64,000 bases of DNA, taken from an uncultured Paludibacter sp. (lineage in GTDB: Bacteria; Bacteroidota; Bacteroidia; Bacteroidales; Paludibacteraceae). The position numbers were made by a program, and so were the translations under genes. The notes under the pieces were generated by a model that searched no databases, was not told the origin of the DNA, and was given only the letters and a program-made list of their open reading frames with translations. Location of the stretch: NCBI GenBank assembly GCA_937897985.1, contig CALCBD010000065.1, forward strand, positions 1 to 64,000, written 5' to 3'. Positions 17,401 to 27,400 of this stretch are shown here, in pieces. The stretch's first letter is position 1; each line of letters starts with the position of its first letter.

Positions 17401-17577
17401 AAAGCCGGCATCAACACCATCGAAATAAGAGTAACCAATACCTGGGCAAATGCCATCAATGGCATGGATAAGGGGACACCTCCTTTTGAGGGAATATGGA
17501 CAGATGGAAAATACCGGATGAAAGAAGATCAATTATTGGAAGCAGGTCTTTTGGGTCCGGTGTCTATCGTTCAGTGA
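14425..17577 (+). CDS. GH106 family alpha-L-rhamnosidase, secreted
   Basis: 1050 aa with a signal peptide ending near LSQAQP. The opening FRNPSGEAKPWTFWYWMHG, followed by KADLTAMHETGLGGAYLMP, is typical of the large GH106 rhamnosidases, as is the central DSWECGSQNWSDNF and RRGYDL. The middle residues form a TIM-barrel-type catalytic region with inserted beta domains. The C-terminal 150 residues look like a jelly-roll carbohydrate-binding module (LFDWSKHDNPLIRFYSGTA...). Expected to release alpha-linked L-rhamnose from plant or bacterial glycans in the periplasm. Coupled to GH95 by the ATGA overlap. A 471-bp gap then separates this pair from the acetylesterase. Confidence 0.9.
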   Translation: MKKIQLISALLVLTVLSQAQPALLKHFRNPSGEAKPWTFWYWMHGAVSKEGIKADLTAMHETGLGGAYLMPIRGVENSKYPHPLNQLSPEWWNMVKYSFQIADSLGLKMGMHISDGFALAGGPWITPAESMQKVVFTDTIIKGGGIKNLKLKQPETNLNFYQDIVIYAFPVNEAPVSNRFTVKSDLPDDTVPFSVYGKDFRSELPCKIDYRFEKPFTLRSIEISPAGNNFQSQRLQILSGNDGINFFPVKQLVPPRQGWQNSGFNTTFSVAPTTAKYFRLSWNPESTEPGSEEADAAKWKPILKIKNIKLSSSARINGWEGKTGLVWRIAGETTATEVSADDCIQVEKLIDLTTSFVNGQLNCRLPKGNWRILRLGHTSTGTTNATGGGGKGPECDKFSKTAVQKQFDNWFGAAFSKTDSVTAHRVLKMMHIDSWECGSQNWSDNFLNEFHSRRGYDLKLYMPLFAGFPIESAEKSETVLRDIRTTISELVNDVFFSVMVSNAKAMGCETSAESIAPTFTSDGMKHFKTVDRPMGEFWLYSPTHDKPNDMLDAISGAHIYGKKIIQAEGFTQLRTNWNEYPAMLKPLLDRNFALGLNKLFFHVFVHNPYTGKAPGLTLDGIGLYFQREQTWWKQGKAFVDYIARCQTLLQYGNPVVDIAVFNGEEIPNRALTPDKVVKLLPELAGKKRLERELNRLSNKGQPMIESPAGVFHAANILKAEDWINPLNGYAYDTFNREALLSSVAEDGKLKPAGGLMYNVLVLNQSPEQPFSDKINQKISELEKAGVQVIKNSKYTDIIKPDIIVPENIAWTHRTGTEGDVYFISNQENNTRDIELTLRCIAKEITVWDPVTAVVESVDHLSVTENQSGIKLCLAPYQSVFVVCSDSDFKSCKAPVSKPVSTCLNLKWTVEFLKNGQKAASTELFDWSKHDNPLIRFYSGTALYKSSFTWLNTQTKALLNLGKVCNLAGVSINGIDCGTVWTAPYETDITKALKAGINTIEIRVTNTWANAINGMDKGTPPFEGIWTDGKYRMKEDQLLEAGLLGPVSIVQ

Positions 17578-18048
17578 TCCGGATGTATCAACAGGAAAAA
17601 TTTTACGAATTCTGATTTATTGATGGCAAAACAGTATGATGTCAGGGTTTCGCGCCTGAGTTATTGATCGAAGCAACTCAACTGATACATCCCGGCAAAG
17701 CAGATTTTCTTAATTCGTTGTGTATTAACAACAAAGTACTCTTCACGATTCATAGGAATGTCCCGTTTTTGGTTCAAAAACCAATATCTGACTTGTCGAA
17801 GCAGGAATAACATCAGATACATGAGATTGGGTTGAAGTGACAAAATCCTGATATCTATTCATATTGGGTAAAAGATTAATATAAGCCGCTAAAGGTCACG
17901 ATAAAAAAGTAAGTCCTCTGATTCGTACAAATAAAACAACAAATCATCACGGAACGAACAGATTTTCGAAACCAACTGACAAATTAATTTGCCGGGATAT
18001 TCAGATATTTACAATTTATTTTTATTTTTGAAAACAGAAATTCAATTT
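17578..18048. other. gap inside the glycan locus, no convincing gene
   Basis: 471 bp. A 60-codon minus-strand frame (17661-17843; MSLQPNLMYLML...) matches no family I recognise and has no clear start context, so I do not call it. A TATTTTTG at 18023-18030 fits the -7 consensus but is only 18 bp before the next start and lacks a good -33. The gap suggests that the acetylesterase and genes after it may form a second transcription unit. Confidence 0.45.
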
Positions 18049-19470
18049 ATGAAAAAACTCTTTATTTTATCGTTCGTGATTATTGTAGCATTTTCGGTGC
18101 GCTCCGAAATTAAACTTCCTGCAATATTTTCGGATGGCATGTTACTGCAACAGCAATCACACATCAACATTCGCGGAAAGGCTGATGCGAACAAAGCAGT
18201 GACTATCAAAGTTTCGTGGAGCCCGGAAAAACTAAAAACATTATCCGACAATAATGGAAACTGGCAGATCGGGATAGTCACACCACAGGCAGACGGAAAA
18301 CATCATACGATGACCATCAGCGATGGCAAAATACTGAAATTATCGAACATTCTGTTTGGTGAATTGTGGCTTTGTTCGGGTCAGAGCAACATGGAAATGC
18401 CCATGAAAGGATTTAAAAATCAGCCTGTTGAAAACTCGAACATGGATATTTTGTTCAGCAAAAATGAGAATATCCGGCTTTTTACAGTAAAAAGAAATGC
18501 TTCACTCACTCCGCAAACCGACGTTAGCGGAAGCTGGAACGAAGCTTCTCCCGAATCCGTAAGGGAATTCAGTGCCACAGCTTACTATTTCGGAAGGTTG
18601 CTGAATAAAAGTCTCAATATACCTGTGGGTCTGGTCTTGAGCGCCTGGGGAGGTTCGTCGGCTGAAGCCTGGATGAGTGACGAAATGCTGAAAGCTTTTC
18701 CTGATGTTCGTATTCCCCGATCGGAGGAGGGCATAAAGGATAAAAACCGTACTCCCACCATGCTTTACAATGGAATGATAGAGCCTCTTCTCGGAACAAC
18801 ATTCAAAGGGATTATCTGGTATCAGGGCGAAACAAATTACGACCGTGCTTCTGTATATCCCGAAACACTCAGTACACTGGTAGCAGGCTGGCGGAAGAAT
18901 TTGGGCATGAAGGATACTATTCCCTTCTATTATTGCCAGATTGCTCCCTACGATTATTCGCTTGTGACCGAAAAGGGACATGAAGTAATCAATTCAGCCT
19001 TTTTACGTGAAGCTCAGCTTAAAGCTTTATCAATGATACCAAAATCAGGCATGGCAGTACTGCTCGATGCCGGATTAAAAAACGGTATTCATCCTCCTGA
19101 GAAACAGATTCCCGGTGAACGGTTAGCACTGTTGGCATTAACAAAAACCTACGGAATTCGGGCCGTGGCTTCGGAAAGTCCGGTTTATAAATCAATCGAA
19201 ATTCATAACGACACCATTCAGATTAGTTTCGACAAGGCACCCATGTGGATTACTGCGAAGGAAAGCGGGTTAAAACTGTTCACAGTTGCCGGCGAAGATA
19301 AAGTGTTTCATCCGGCAAAAGCATGGATCGTTCACAGCAAAGTATATGTCAGCAGCGATGCGGTCGTTAAACCTGTCGCCGTGCGTTATGCGTTCGAAAA
19401 TTATGTGGATGGAGATTTATTCGGCACCGAAGGTCTGCCGGTATCATCCTTTCGCAGTGATAACTGGTGA
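18049..19470 (+). CDS. sialate O-acetylesterase-family (SGNH) carbohydrate esterase
   Basis: About 473 aa from ATG 18049. An upstream ATG at 17989 would place 20 non-signal residues before the signal peptide MKKLFILSFVIIVAFSV, so 18049 is preferred. The nucleophile Ser113 lies in WLCSGQSNMEMPM. The oxyanion-side block IIWYQGETNYDRA and the C-terminal His motif GIHPPEKQIPGERLA complete an SGNH-type catalytic set. This family removes O-acetyl groups from sialic acids or from plant polysaccharides. With GH95 and GH106 next door and no sialic acid genes nearby, deacetylation of a pectic or hemicellulosic glycan is the more likely job. A 62-bp gap separates it from the next gene. Confidence 0.9.
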   Translation: MKKLFILSFVIIVAFSVRSEIKLPAIFSDGMLLQQQSHINIRGKADANKAVTIKVSWSPEKLKTLSDNNGNWQIGIVTPQADGKHHTMTISDGKILKLSNILFGELWLCSGQSNMEMPMKGFKNQPVENSNMDILFSKNENIRLFTVKRNASLTPQTDVSGSWNEASPESVREFSATAYYFGRLLNKSLNIPVGLVLSAWGGSSAEAWMSDEMLKAFPDVRIPRSEEGIKDKNRTPTMLYNGMIEPLLGTTFKGIIWYQGETNYDRASVYPETLSTLVAGWRKNLGMKDTIPFYYCQIAPYDYSLVTEKGHEVINSAFLREAQLKALSMIPKSGMAVLLDAGLKNGIHPPEKQIPGERLALLALTKTYGIRAVASESPVYKSIEIHNDTIQISFDKAPMWITAKESGLKLFTVAGEDKVFHPAKAWIVHSKVYVSSDAVVKPVAVRYAFENYVDGDLFGTEGLPVSSFRSDNW

Positions 19471-19532
19471 ACAGACTGTAACTATTGTGGGTCGAGGAAA
19501 CAACTTTTCAAATACTTTTTAAACATTCGGAT

Positions 19533-21785
19533 ATGAATTTAATAAAGAAAATCAGGATCAATGCTGCATTGTGCTGTACAAAAATAATTTTTATGTTTTT
19601 GATCGTCAGTTCTCAGGTAAATGCATCCGAACCTGAATACAGCTGGACTTCACCCTCACGGAATTCTTCCGAATCAATGCCCTGTGGTGGCGGTGATCTG
19701 GGAATGAATGTCTGGGTCGAAAACGGTGACATTTTATTTTATGTGGCGCAAAGCGGCGCTTTCGACGAGAACAACACTCTTCTGAAACAGGGACGTTTTC
19801 GTATTCGCCTCACTCCTAACCCTTTTATGAATGCTAATGATTTCAGACAAACATTAAAACTCAGTGATGGCTCGGTTGAAATTTCGGCCCGAGGTGTAAA
19901 AACCCTGCTCTGGGTGGATGTTCATAAACCTGTGATACATGTTGAGATTAAAAGTAAAACTGCCGTTTCATCCGAAATCCGTTACGAGAGCTGGCGGTAC
20001 AGAGACCGTCCGATCACAAAACCCGAAGGTGACCAGTCTTCCTATAAATGGGCAGCACCAGCCGGACTCATGACCAACAGCGATTCAATCCGGGTAAATA
20101 AAAACAGTCTGACATTTTTTCATCAAAATAATGAAACCACTGTTTTCGATCTGACGGTCAAACAGCAGGGATTGGAATGTGTAAAGACTCAGCTTTACAA
20201 TCCGCTTGCCAGGCTGATATCGGGTGGAAAAATGTGGGGAAATGATGTGAAATTCAGAAAAACGGAGGACGGAACCTATGCCGGCACCGACTTTCGGGCA
20301 TGGATTTACGGTTCAACCAAACCAAACAAAAATCATCATTATACAATAGCACTCGAAACATCGCAGGCAAGTGCATTGGCTTACTGGGAAACTTCACTCA
20401 GCAAAACAATAAATTCCATTCAGAAAACTGATCGTATAAAAACAATCGAATGGTGGAACAGTTTCTGGAATCGCAGTTTTATACACATTGATGGAGAAGG
20501 CGCCGCTTTATCACGCAATTACACACTTTTCCGATACATGCTTGGCTGTAATTCCCGCGGACAATGGCCTACAAGGTTCAACGGAGGTTTATTTACCTTC
20601 GATCCTGTATTTGTAAATCCAGCCTATCAGTTTACTCCCGATTACCGGCGATGGACAGGCGGAACATTTACGGCACAAAACCAGCGTCTTGTTTACTGGC
20701 CATTACTGAAAAGCGGTGATTTCGATTTAATGATTCCACAGTTTGAGTTTTATAACCGCAATCTGACAAATGCCAGCCTGCGTTCAAAAATTTACTGGGG
20801 ACATGATGGAGCCTGTTTTACCGAACAAATTGAAAACTTTGGCCTTCCCAATGCAAGTGAATACGGCTGGAAACGACCCGCCTTTTTCGATAAGGGAGTG
20901 GAATACAACGCATGGCTCGAATACACCTGGGATACAGCTTTGGAATTCTGCATGATGATACTCGAATCGAAAACCTATGCCGGAACCGACATTAGCAGGT
21001 ACCGTCCATTGATTGAGAGCTGTGTGCGATTTTTTGACGAACATTACCGCTATCTGGCTGAACACAGAGGAATAAAAAAACTTGATGGCGAAGGAAAACT
21101 CGTTATTTTTCCGGGTTCGGCCTGCGAAACATATAAAATGGCGAATAATCCGTCGAGTACCATCGCTGCATTGAAAACAGTATTGAAAGCAATCGGAAAT
21201 GATTCTCTGCTGAAATTCATACCCGAAATTCCGTTGCGGACCATCAACGGAAAAACCATGATTTCGCCGGCTAAAACATGGGAACGGATCAATAATGTGG
21301 AGTCGACTCAATTATACCCGGTATTTCCGTGGAGAATATTTGGGGTGGGCAAAGAAAACACCGACATCGCTGTAAATACCTATTTTAACGACCCTGATGT
21401 ACTGAAATTCCGCAGCCACGTCGGATGGAAACAGGATAATATTTTTGCAGCCTGTCTTGGCCTGACTTCCGAAGCCAAAAGGCTGAATTCACTGAAACTT
21501 GGCAACGGACCTTACCGTTTTCCGGCCTTCTGGGGTCCTGGTTTCGACTGGAGTCCCGATCATAACTGGGGAGGAAGCGGTATGATTGGTTTGCAGGAAA
21601 TGTTACTGCAAACCACCGGCGAAGGGAAGATAATGCTTTTCCCTGCCTGGCCGAAAGAATGGAATGTTCATTTTAAACTTCATGCTCCGCAAAACACAAC
21701 AGTAGAAGCTGAAATGAAAAACGGCAAAGTAAATATTATCAATGTGACTCCATCGCAACGATTGTCTGATATAATTGTTCTTTAA
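19533..21785 (+). CDS. DUF5703-like glycoside-hydrolase-type protein
   Basis: About 750 aa from ATG 19533; the longer frame from 19485 adds 16 residues that do not improve the signal. Signal peptide of about 32 residues (CTKIIFMFLIVSSQVNA). The N-terminal 250 residues are a beta-sandwich opening YSWTSPSRNSSESMPCGGGDLGMNVWVENGDILFY, the hallmark I associate with DUF5703. The C-terminal part has features of an (alpha/alpha)6 barrel (NSFWNRSFIHI, WGHDGACFTEQ, HNWGGSGMIGLQEMLLQ) and overall resembles GH95 architecture. It lacks the GH95 catalytic Asn pair and FQIDGNFG. It is probably an uncharacterised glycosidase acting with its neighbours. Substrate unknown. Confidence 0.75.
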   Translation: MNLIKKIRINAALCCTKIIFMFLIVSSQVNASEPEYSWTSPSRNSSESMPCGGGDLGMNVWVENGDILFYVAQSGAFDENNTLLKQGRFRIRLTPNPFMNANDFRQTLKLSDGSVEISARGVKTLLWVDVHKPVIHVEIKSKTAVSSEIRYESWRYRDRPITKPEGDQSSYKWAAPAGLMTNSDSIRVNKNSLTFFHQNNETTVFDLTVKQQGLECVKTQLYNPLARLISGGKMWGNDVKFRKTEDGTYAGTDFRAWIYGSTKPNKNHHYTIALETSQASALAYWETSLSKTINSIQKTDRIKTIEWWNSFWNRSFIHIDGEGAALSRNYTLFRYMLGCNSRGQWPTRFNGGLFTFDPVFVNPAYQFTPDYRRWTGGTFTAQNQRLVYWPLLKSGDFDLMIPQFEFYNRNLTNASLRSKIYWGHDGACFTEQIENFGLPNASEYGWKRPAFFDKGVEYNAWLEYTWDTALEFCMMILESKTYAGTDISRYRPLIESCVRFFDEHYRYLAEHRGIKKLDGEGKLVIFPGSACETYKMANNPSSTIAALKTVLKAIGNDSLLKFIPEIPLRTINGKTMISPAKTWERINNVESTQLYPVFPWRIFGVGKENTDIAVNTYFNDPDVLKFRSHVGWKQDNIFAACLGLTSEAKRLNSLKLGNGPYRFPAFWGPGFDWSPDHNWGGSGMIGLQEMLLQTTGEGKIMLFPAWPKEWNVHFKLHAPQNTTVEAEMKNGKVNIINVTPSQRLSDIIVL

Positions 21786-21859
21786 TCCGTCCGTTTAAGT
21801 AAGAATTCATTAGTACAAAGTAAAAAAAGTCACGTCTAATTTTCATAAAGAACTACTAT

Positions 21860-24460
21860 ATGAGCACTAAATATTTACTTGCAATTGTATTTGCCGGCCT
21901 GTTTTCTTTTACATTCGCAGCATCAACTTCCGTAGCCGGATTTTACCCTGTCGAAAGTAGTGGCCGGCAGGTTTATAACTTTAACAATGGATGGCGATTC
22001 ATGAGGGGCGATGTAAAAGAAGCTCAAAAAACAGACTTCGATGACACTTCATGGGAAATCATTTCGACACCACACACTGTTGAGCTTATGCCTGCCGAAG
22101 CAAGCGGATGTCGTAACTATCAGGGAATTGCATGGTATCGGAAGCGCTTTGTAATTCCTTCTGATGCAGTCAACAAAGAAGTGTTCATTCATTTCGAAGC
22201 CATAATGGGGAAACAGAAATTTTACCTTAACGGGCAGTTAGTAAAGGAAAATGCAGGTGGTTATCTGCCGGTTACCATTGATTTAAGCTCGTTCGGAACG
22301 CATGCCGGCGACACCTGCCAGTTAGCTGTGATGGCCGACAACAGCAACGACAAGTCCTATCCTCCCGGAAAAACTCAATATACCCTCGATTTTGCATATC
22401 ACGGTGGAATTTATCGTGATGTTTGGATGATTTGCAAAAATAAACTGGCAATAACAGATGCCATCGGGGCAAAGAAAGTAGCCGGAGGTGGTGTATTTGT
22501 ACATTTTGATAATATCAGTTCTGAAAATGCAGATGTTTATGTCGATACTGAATTGCATAACAATCATTCGACGACCAGAACTGTTGTGCTCGAAACTACA
22601 ATTACCGACAAATCGGGAGTTTTAATCAAAAAAATTGTCTCGAAATCATCTGTAAAAGCAGGAGAATCAAAAACCATCCATCAAAAAACCCATATATTAA
22701 AGCCACAACTCTGGTCACCCGAATCACCGGATCTTTATCATGTTAATTTAATGGTTAAAGAAGGAAAAACCAACATCGATGGTGGCTATGTGCGTATCGG
22801 AATCCGAAAAGCTGAATTCAGAGGAAAAGAAGGATTTTGGTTGAACGACAAACCTTACGGGCAACTGATAGGTGGAAACCGCCATCAGGATTTTGCCTAT
22901 GTGGGTAATGCTTTGCCAAATTCCCAACAATGGCGCGATGTAAAACGTTTGAGAGATGCCGGTTGTGTTATCATCCGAACAGCTCACTACCCTCAGGACC
23001 CGGCGTTCATGGATGCCTGCGACGAACTCGGAATGTTTATTATTGTCGCTACTCCCGGCTGGCAATTCTGGAACAAAGACCCGAATTTTGAAAAGCTGGT
23101 ATATGAAAACACGCGAAATATGATTCGCCGCGACAGGAATCACCCCTGTGTTTTGTTATGGGAACCTATTCTGAACGAAACGGCTTTTCCCGAAGAGTTT
23201 TCCATCAACTCGCTGAAAATCACAAAAGAAGAATATCCCTATGCTGGAGCTCCGGGTGCAGCTGCCGATTTACATTCTGCCGGAGTAGCTGCCAGCTATG
23301 ATGTGGTTTACGGTTGGCCCACCGACGAAGGCAAAGTCCGGCAATCGGTTTTTACGCGCGAGTTTGGTGAAAATGTCGACGATTGGTATGCCCACAATGC
23401 CAACAATCGTGCAAGCCGTAGCTGGGGCGAAAAACCAATGCTGACAGCTGCATTGTCGCTTGCCGATTCATACGATGCCATGTTTCATACCACAGGGCAG
23501 TTTACCGGTGGTGCACTCTGGCATCCGTTCGATCATCAGCGGGGTTATCATCCCGATCCTTACTGGGGTGGTATCTTCGACGCATTTCGTCAACCCAAAT
23601 ATGCTTATTACATGTTTAAAAGTCAGGTGAATCCGGGACTCGAACTTAAAAATATAAGTACCGGACCAATGGTGTTTGTTGCTAACGAAATCACTCCGTT
23701 TTCGGACAAGGATATTGTTGTTTTCAGTAATTGCGATTCGGTACGGCTTACAGCCTACGAAGGAAAATCGTGGACAAAACCGGTAGTCAAAGCAAAGAAT
23801 CATATTCCCTGTGCTCCTGTTGTTTTTGAAAATGTTTTTAATTTTTGGGAAATGAGAGATTATACCTACAAGCAGAAAAAACCACAAATGGTGAGTTTTC
23901 TGGCCGAAGGTATTATCAACGGCAAAGTGGTTTGCAGTGAAAACAAAATGCCTTCACGCCGCTCAACAAAAATAAGGTTATACATTGATGAATCCTGCAA
24001 AAAATTAGTGGCCGACGGTTCTGATTTTGTGGTGGTCGTTGCCGAAATCACAGATGACAACGGAAACGTTCGGCGGTTGGCAAAAGACAATATCAGTTTC
24101 AGTGTCGAAGGTGAAGCTGAAATAATCGGAGATCAAAACATCGGGGCCAATCCCCGTGCAGTGGAATGGGGTTCGGCTCCCGTGCTCATTCGCTCAACCA
24201 ACAAAGCTGGAAAAATTAAAGTGAAAGCCCATGTTCAGTACGAAGGGACTCAGGCTCCTTCAGCAGCCGAAATTGAATTCCGGAGCATCCCATCGGATAT
24301 GTCGTTTAACTATCTTGAACAAAAGCCGGGTGTAAAAACACTTATTCCGGTCGAAAGAAAGTCAATCCATCAGGAGCTCAGCGATGAACAGAAAAAAAAG
24401 TTGCTCGAAGAAGTGGAAGAACAGCAAACTGTATTCGGTGAAAAAGTAAAAACAAAATAA
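21860..24460 (+). CDS. GH2 family beta-galactosidase-like enzyme, secreted
   Basis: 866 aa with a signal peptide ending near TFAAS. Domain order: sugar-binding beta-sandwich (residues about 40-190), immunoglobulin-like GH2 domain (about 195-305), TIM barrel (about 310-610, with GNRHQDFAYVGNA and RTAHYPQDPAFMDACDELG), then DUF4982-like and Ig-like C-terminal domains. The acid/base candidate is Glu440 in LLWEPILNE; the usual form is W-x-x-G-NE, so the segment is atypical. A nucleophile candidate is Glu501 in TREFGE. The C-terminal 40 residues are charged and helical (KKKLLEEVEEQQ). It probably removes beta-linked galactose or another beta-hexose. It sits 37 bp before the regulator. Confidence 0.85.
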   Translation: MSTKYLLAIVFAGLFSFTFAASTSVAGFYPVESSGRQVYNFNNGWRFMRGDVKEAQKTDFDDTSWEIISTPHTVELMPAEASGCRNYQGIAWYRKRFVIPSDAVNKEVFIHFEAIMGKQKFYLNGQLVKENAGGYLPVTIDLSSFGTHAGDTCQLAVMADNSNDKSYPPGKTQYTLDFAYHGGIYRDVWMICKNKLAITDAIGAKKVAGGGVFVHFDNISSENADVYVDTELHNNHSTTRTVVLETTITDKSGVLIKKIVSKSSVKAGESKTIHQKTHILKPQLWSPESPDLYHVNLMVKEGKTNIDGGYVRIGIRKAEFRGKEGFWLNDKPYGQLIGGNRHQDFAYVGNALPNSQQWRDVKRLRDAGCVIIRTAHYPQDPAFMDACDELGMFIIVATPGWQFWNKDPNFEKLVYENTRNMIRRDRNHPCVLLWEPILNETAFPEEFSINSLKITKEEYPYAGAPGAAADLHSAGVAASYDVVYGWPTDEGKVRQSVFTREFGENVDDWYAHNANNRASRSWGEKPMLTAALSLADSYDAMFHTTGQFTGGALWHPFDHQRGYHPDPYWGGIFDAFRQPKYAYYMFKSQVNPGLELKNISTGPMVFVANEITPFSDKDIVVFSNCDSVRLTAYEGKSWTKPVVKAKNHIPCAPVVFENVFNFWEMRDYTYKQKKPQMVSFLAEGIINGKVVCSENKMPSRRSTKIRLYIDESCKKLVADGSDFVVVVAEITDDNGNVRRLAKDNISFSVEGEAEIIGDQNIGANPRAVEWGSAPVLIRSTNKAGKIKVKAHVQYEGTQAPSAAEIEFRSIPSDMSFNYLEQKPGVKTLIPVERKSIHQELSDEQKKKLLEEVEEQQTVFGEKVKTK

Positions 24461-24497
24461 GTTTTGTACATTTGTCTGTCAAAATCTGAAATCCGAA

Positions 24498-27400
24498 ATG
24501 AAAAAAAAACAACTCGCATTTTTCATCCTTTTGTTTCTGACACAATCTTTGTTTGCCGGCAAAAACATGATTGTAAACAATTACACCACCGAAGATGGTT
24601 TGCCTCACAATACAGTTTTTTGCAGTGTGAAAGACAGGGATGGATTCATGTGGTTTGGTACCTGGTATGGTTTATCCGGATTTGATGGCATCAAATTTTC
24701 AAGCTATAATAGTCGCGATGATTACAATACCGACATTCCACCACATAAAATTCAAACCATTATAGAGTCGGATGATGAAAACTTATGGGTCAAAACCATC
24801 GACCACAAACTCTATCTTTTCGATAAAAAAAAGGAATTATACTACGACGTTTTCAATGAAATTAAGAAAAAATACTCGGTTAGCCCCAAAATCATTAAAA
24901 TTCAGAAGACTGAAACCGGCAACTTACTCCTGCTGACCAAAAACAAAGACTTACTTGAGGCGTCAGTAAGCCCTGACGACAATATTAGTGTGAGCCTGCT
25001 TTATAATTCATTAAGCAAACGCGATCACAAACTCACCAATAATTTGCTGGTTGAAGATGCAGGTTACATCAACTGGATAGGGTTGGACTACAAAATAATT
25101 TCGTGCAAAAAAGGTAAGGTGCTGAAATCCAAACCATCCGATTTTATACTCCGGAAGATAGCGACCGAATCCGGGCAGGATTTTACGTGTGCCTTCCAAT
25201 CCGGTAGGTACCTTTGGGTGGGCGACAATCTGGGAAATATTTTCAAGGTTGATATAATTAACGGTAATGTCACGAAAATCGATAATTTTAGCGGTACCGG
25301 GTTAATACAAAACATTATTTCACTCAACGGGAAAAATCTCTTTGTATCGATTGCCGGCAAAGGTGTATTCGAATGCGACGAACGATTAAAAAGCACACTG
25401 AAAATATTTGACATACGACCCGGCGAAACAGTTACCAATTCATACATCGACAGTTACGACAAAGTTTGGTTTGAAATTAACCAGACTACACTTGTATATC
25501 ATGACCCGTTCAACCGGCTGAGCAAACGATTTGCACTTCCGGGTGGAAACGTCAACAAGGCTCTGAAATGGCAGGACGGGAAAGAGCTCGGTATGTTTTT
25601 TCTTACTACTTCAGGCGACCTGATGTGGTTCGACCGGACTCAAATCCAGCTTTCAAATCTGAATAATCAGGCTGAATTAACCGAAAACGGCGACAAAAAG
25701 TTATTTTTTGACATTATGCTGGATAAGGATGAAATTCTCTGGCTGTCGTCGACCACCAACGGTATATTCCGTGTCAGCTTTCCAAAACAGCAATTTAATC
25801 TGTTGCAGATTAATCCGTCGAAAAATGAATCTTTATCGGGGGTTGCCATTAAAACCATCTATCAGACCCGCGAAGGTGATATCTGGGTGGCTACCCGTCA
25901 GGCCGAGGTTTATTGTCTGGATAAAAACGGGAAAACAAAGCAAATTTTTTCGGCAAGGAATTACCCGATAGGCAACGTGTACCACATCAGCGAGGACAGC
26001 CGTGGAAGGTTATGGTTTTCGACCAAAGGAAGCGGACTTGTACTTGCTGAGTTGAGCCCGGGTTCAGCTACCGGCTATAAATTCACACGTTTTACAACTG
26101 ACGAACACAACCCTTTTTCGATAAGCGGAAACGATGTGTATTATACTTACGAAGATAAACATCACCGCATTTGGGTGGCATCTTTCGGTGGCGGATTAAA
26201 CCTGATCACTGTCAGTGGAAACGGAACCATTGAATTTAAAAACAAATTCAACAGTTTTGAGAATTACCCCAAATACGGTTTGTATATGGAAGTAAGAAAC
26301 ATCACTGAGGACAAAGCAGGCAGAATCTGGGCTGGTACGAGCGACGGTTTGATGTCATTCGACAGCAATTTTAAAAATCCCGAAAAAATCGGTTTTGAAA
26401 TTTACCGGAATGAAATGGCCGCATCAAATGTATCGGACAACGATATTTATGTGCTTTACAAAGACGAAGCTTCACAAATCTGGATCAGTGTTTTTGGCGG
26501 AGGTTTAAATAAACTTGTTCGCTACGACAGCAAATCGAAACGCCCCGAATTTAAATCGTACAGCATCAATGAAGGATTGAAAAGCGATGTGATATTATCC
26601 ATTGTTGAGGACAATGATAACACACTCTGGTTAGCCACCGAGAATGCATTGACCCGTTTTGACAAAAAGAATGAGGCATTCAGGAACTTTGATCACTATG
26701 ATGGTTTCCTCAATGTACAAATGGAAGAGGAAAGTGCTCTAAGGCTCAGATCCGGTGATTTATGGTTTGGAACACGAAAGGGCATTTTATACTTTAATCC
26801 ACAGAAAATTGAAACATATAATTACGAATACAAAACATTTATTGTTAATTTTCTGGTTTCAAACAGAGATCTCAGAAGTTTTAAAGATGATCCTATCCTT
26901 AAAACTTCGATTAAATACTGTAAATCCATAACTCTGAAACACAATCAGTCGACTTTCGCCATTGAATTTGCCGCCCTGAATTATTATAACCAAAACCGAG
27001 TTTCGTACAAGTATATTCTTGAAGGTTTTGAGGAAGAATGGCACAACAACGGGAAAAACAGGATTGCATCCTATCCTAATGTCCCTTACGGCAAATACCT
27101 GTTTCGTGTGCAGACCATCGACGAAGCCAACGTAAATCTGAAATCGGAAAAAACACTCGAAATCATCATTTTACCTCCATGGTGGCTCACCTGGTGGGCA
27201 AAGGCATTTTATTTTATTCTTATTCTCTTCTTAGTATATCTTGCTGTCAGAGCTGTACTTTTCTATATGAAAATCCGAAACGAGATGTATGTGGAACAAA
27301 GAGTATCCGAATTAAAAATTAAGTTCTTCACCAACATTTCACACGAGTTGAGAACTCCTTTAACTTTGATCATGGGACCTATACAGGAACTCAGACAAAA

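Noticed and set aside
17661..17843. 60-codon minus-strand frame in the glycan locus gap
   Set aside because: No signal, domain or start context, and on the opposite strand to the locus.
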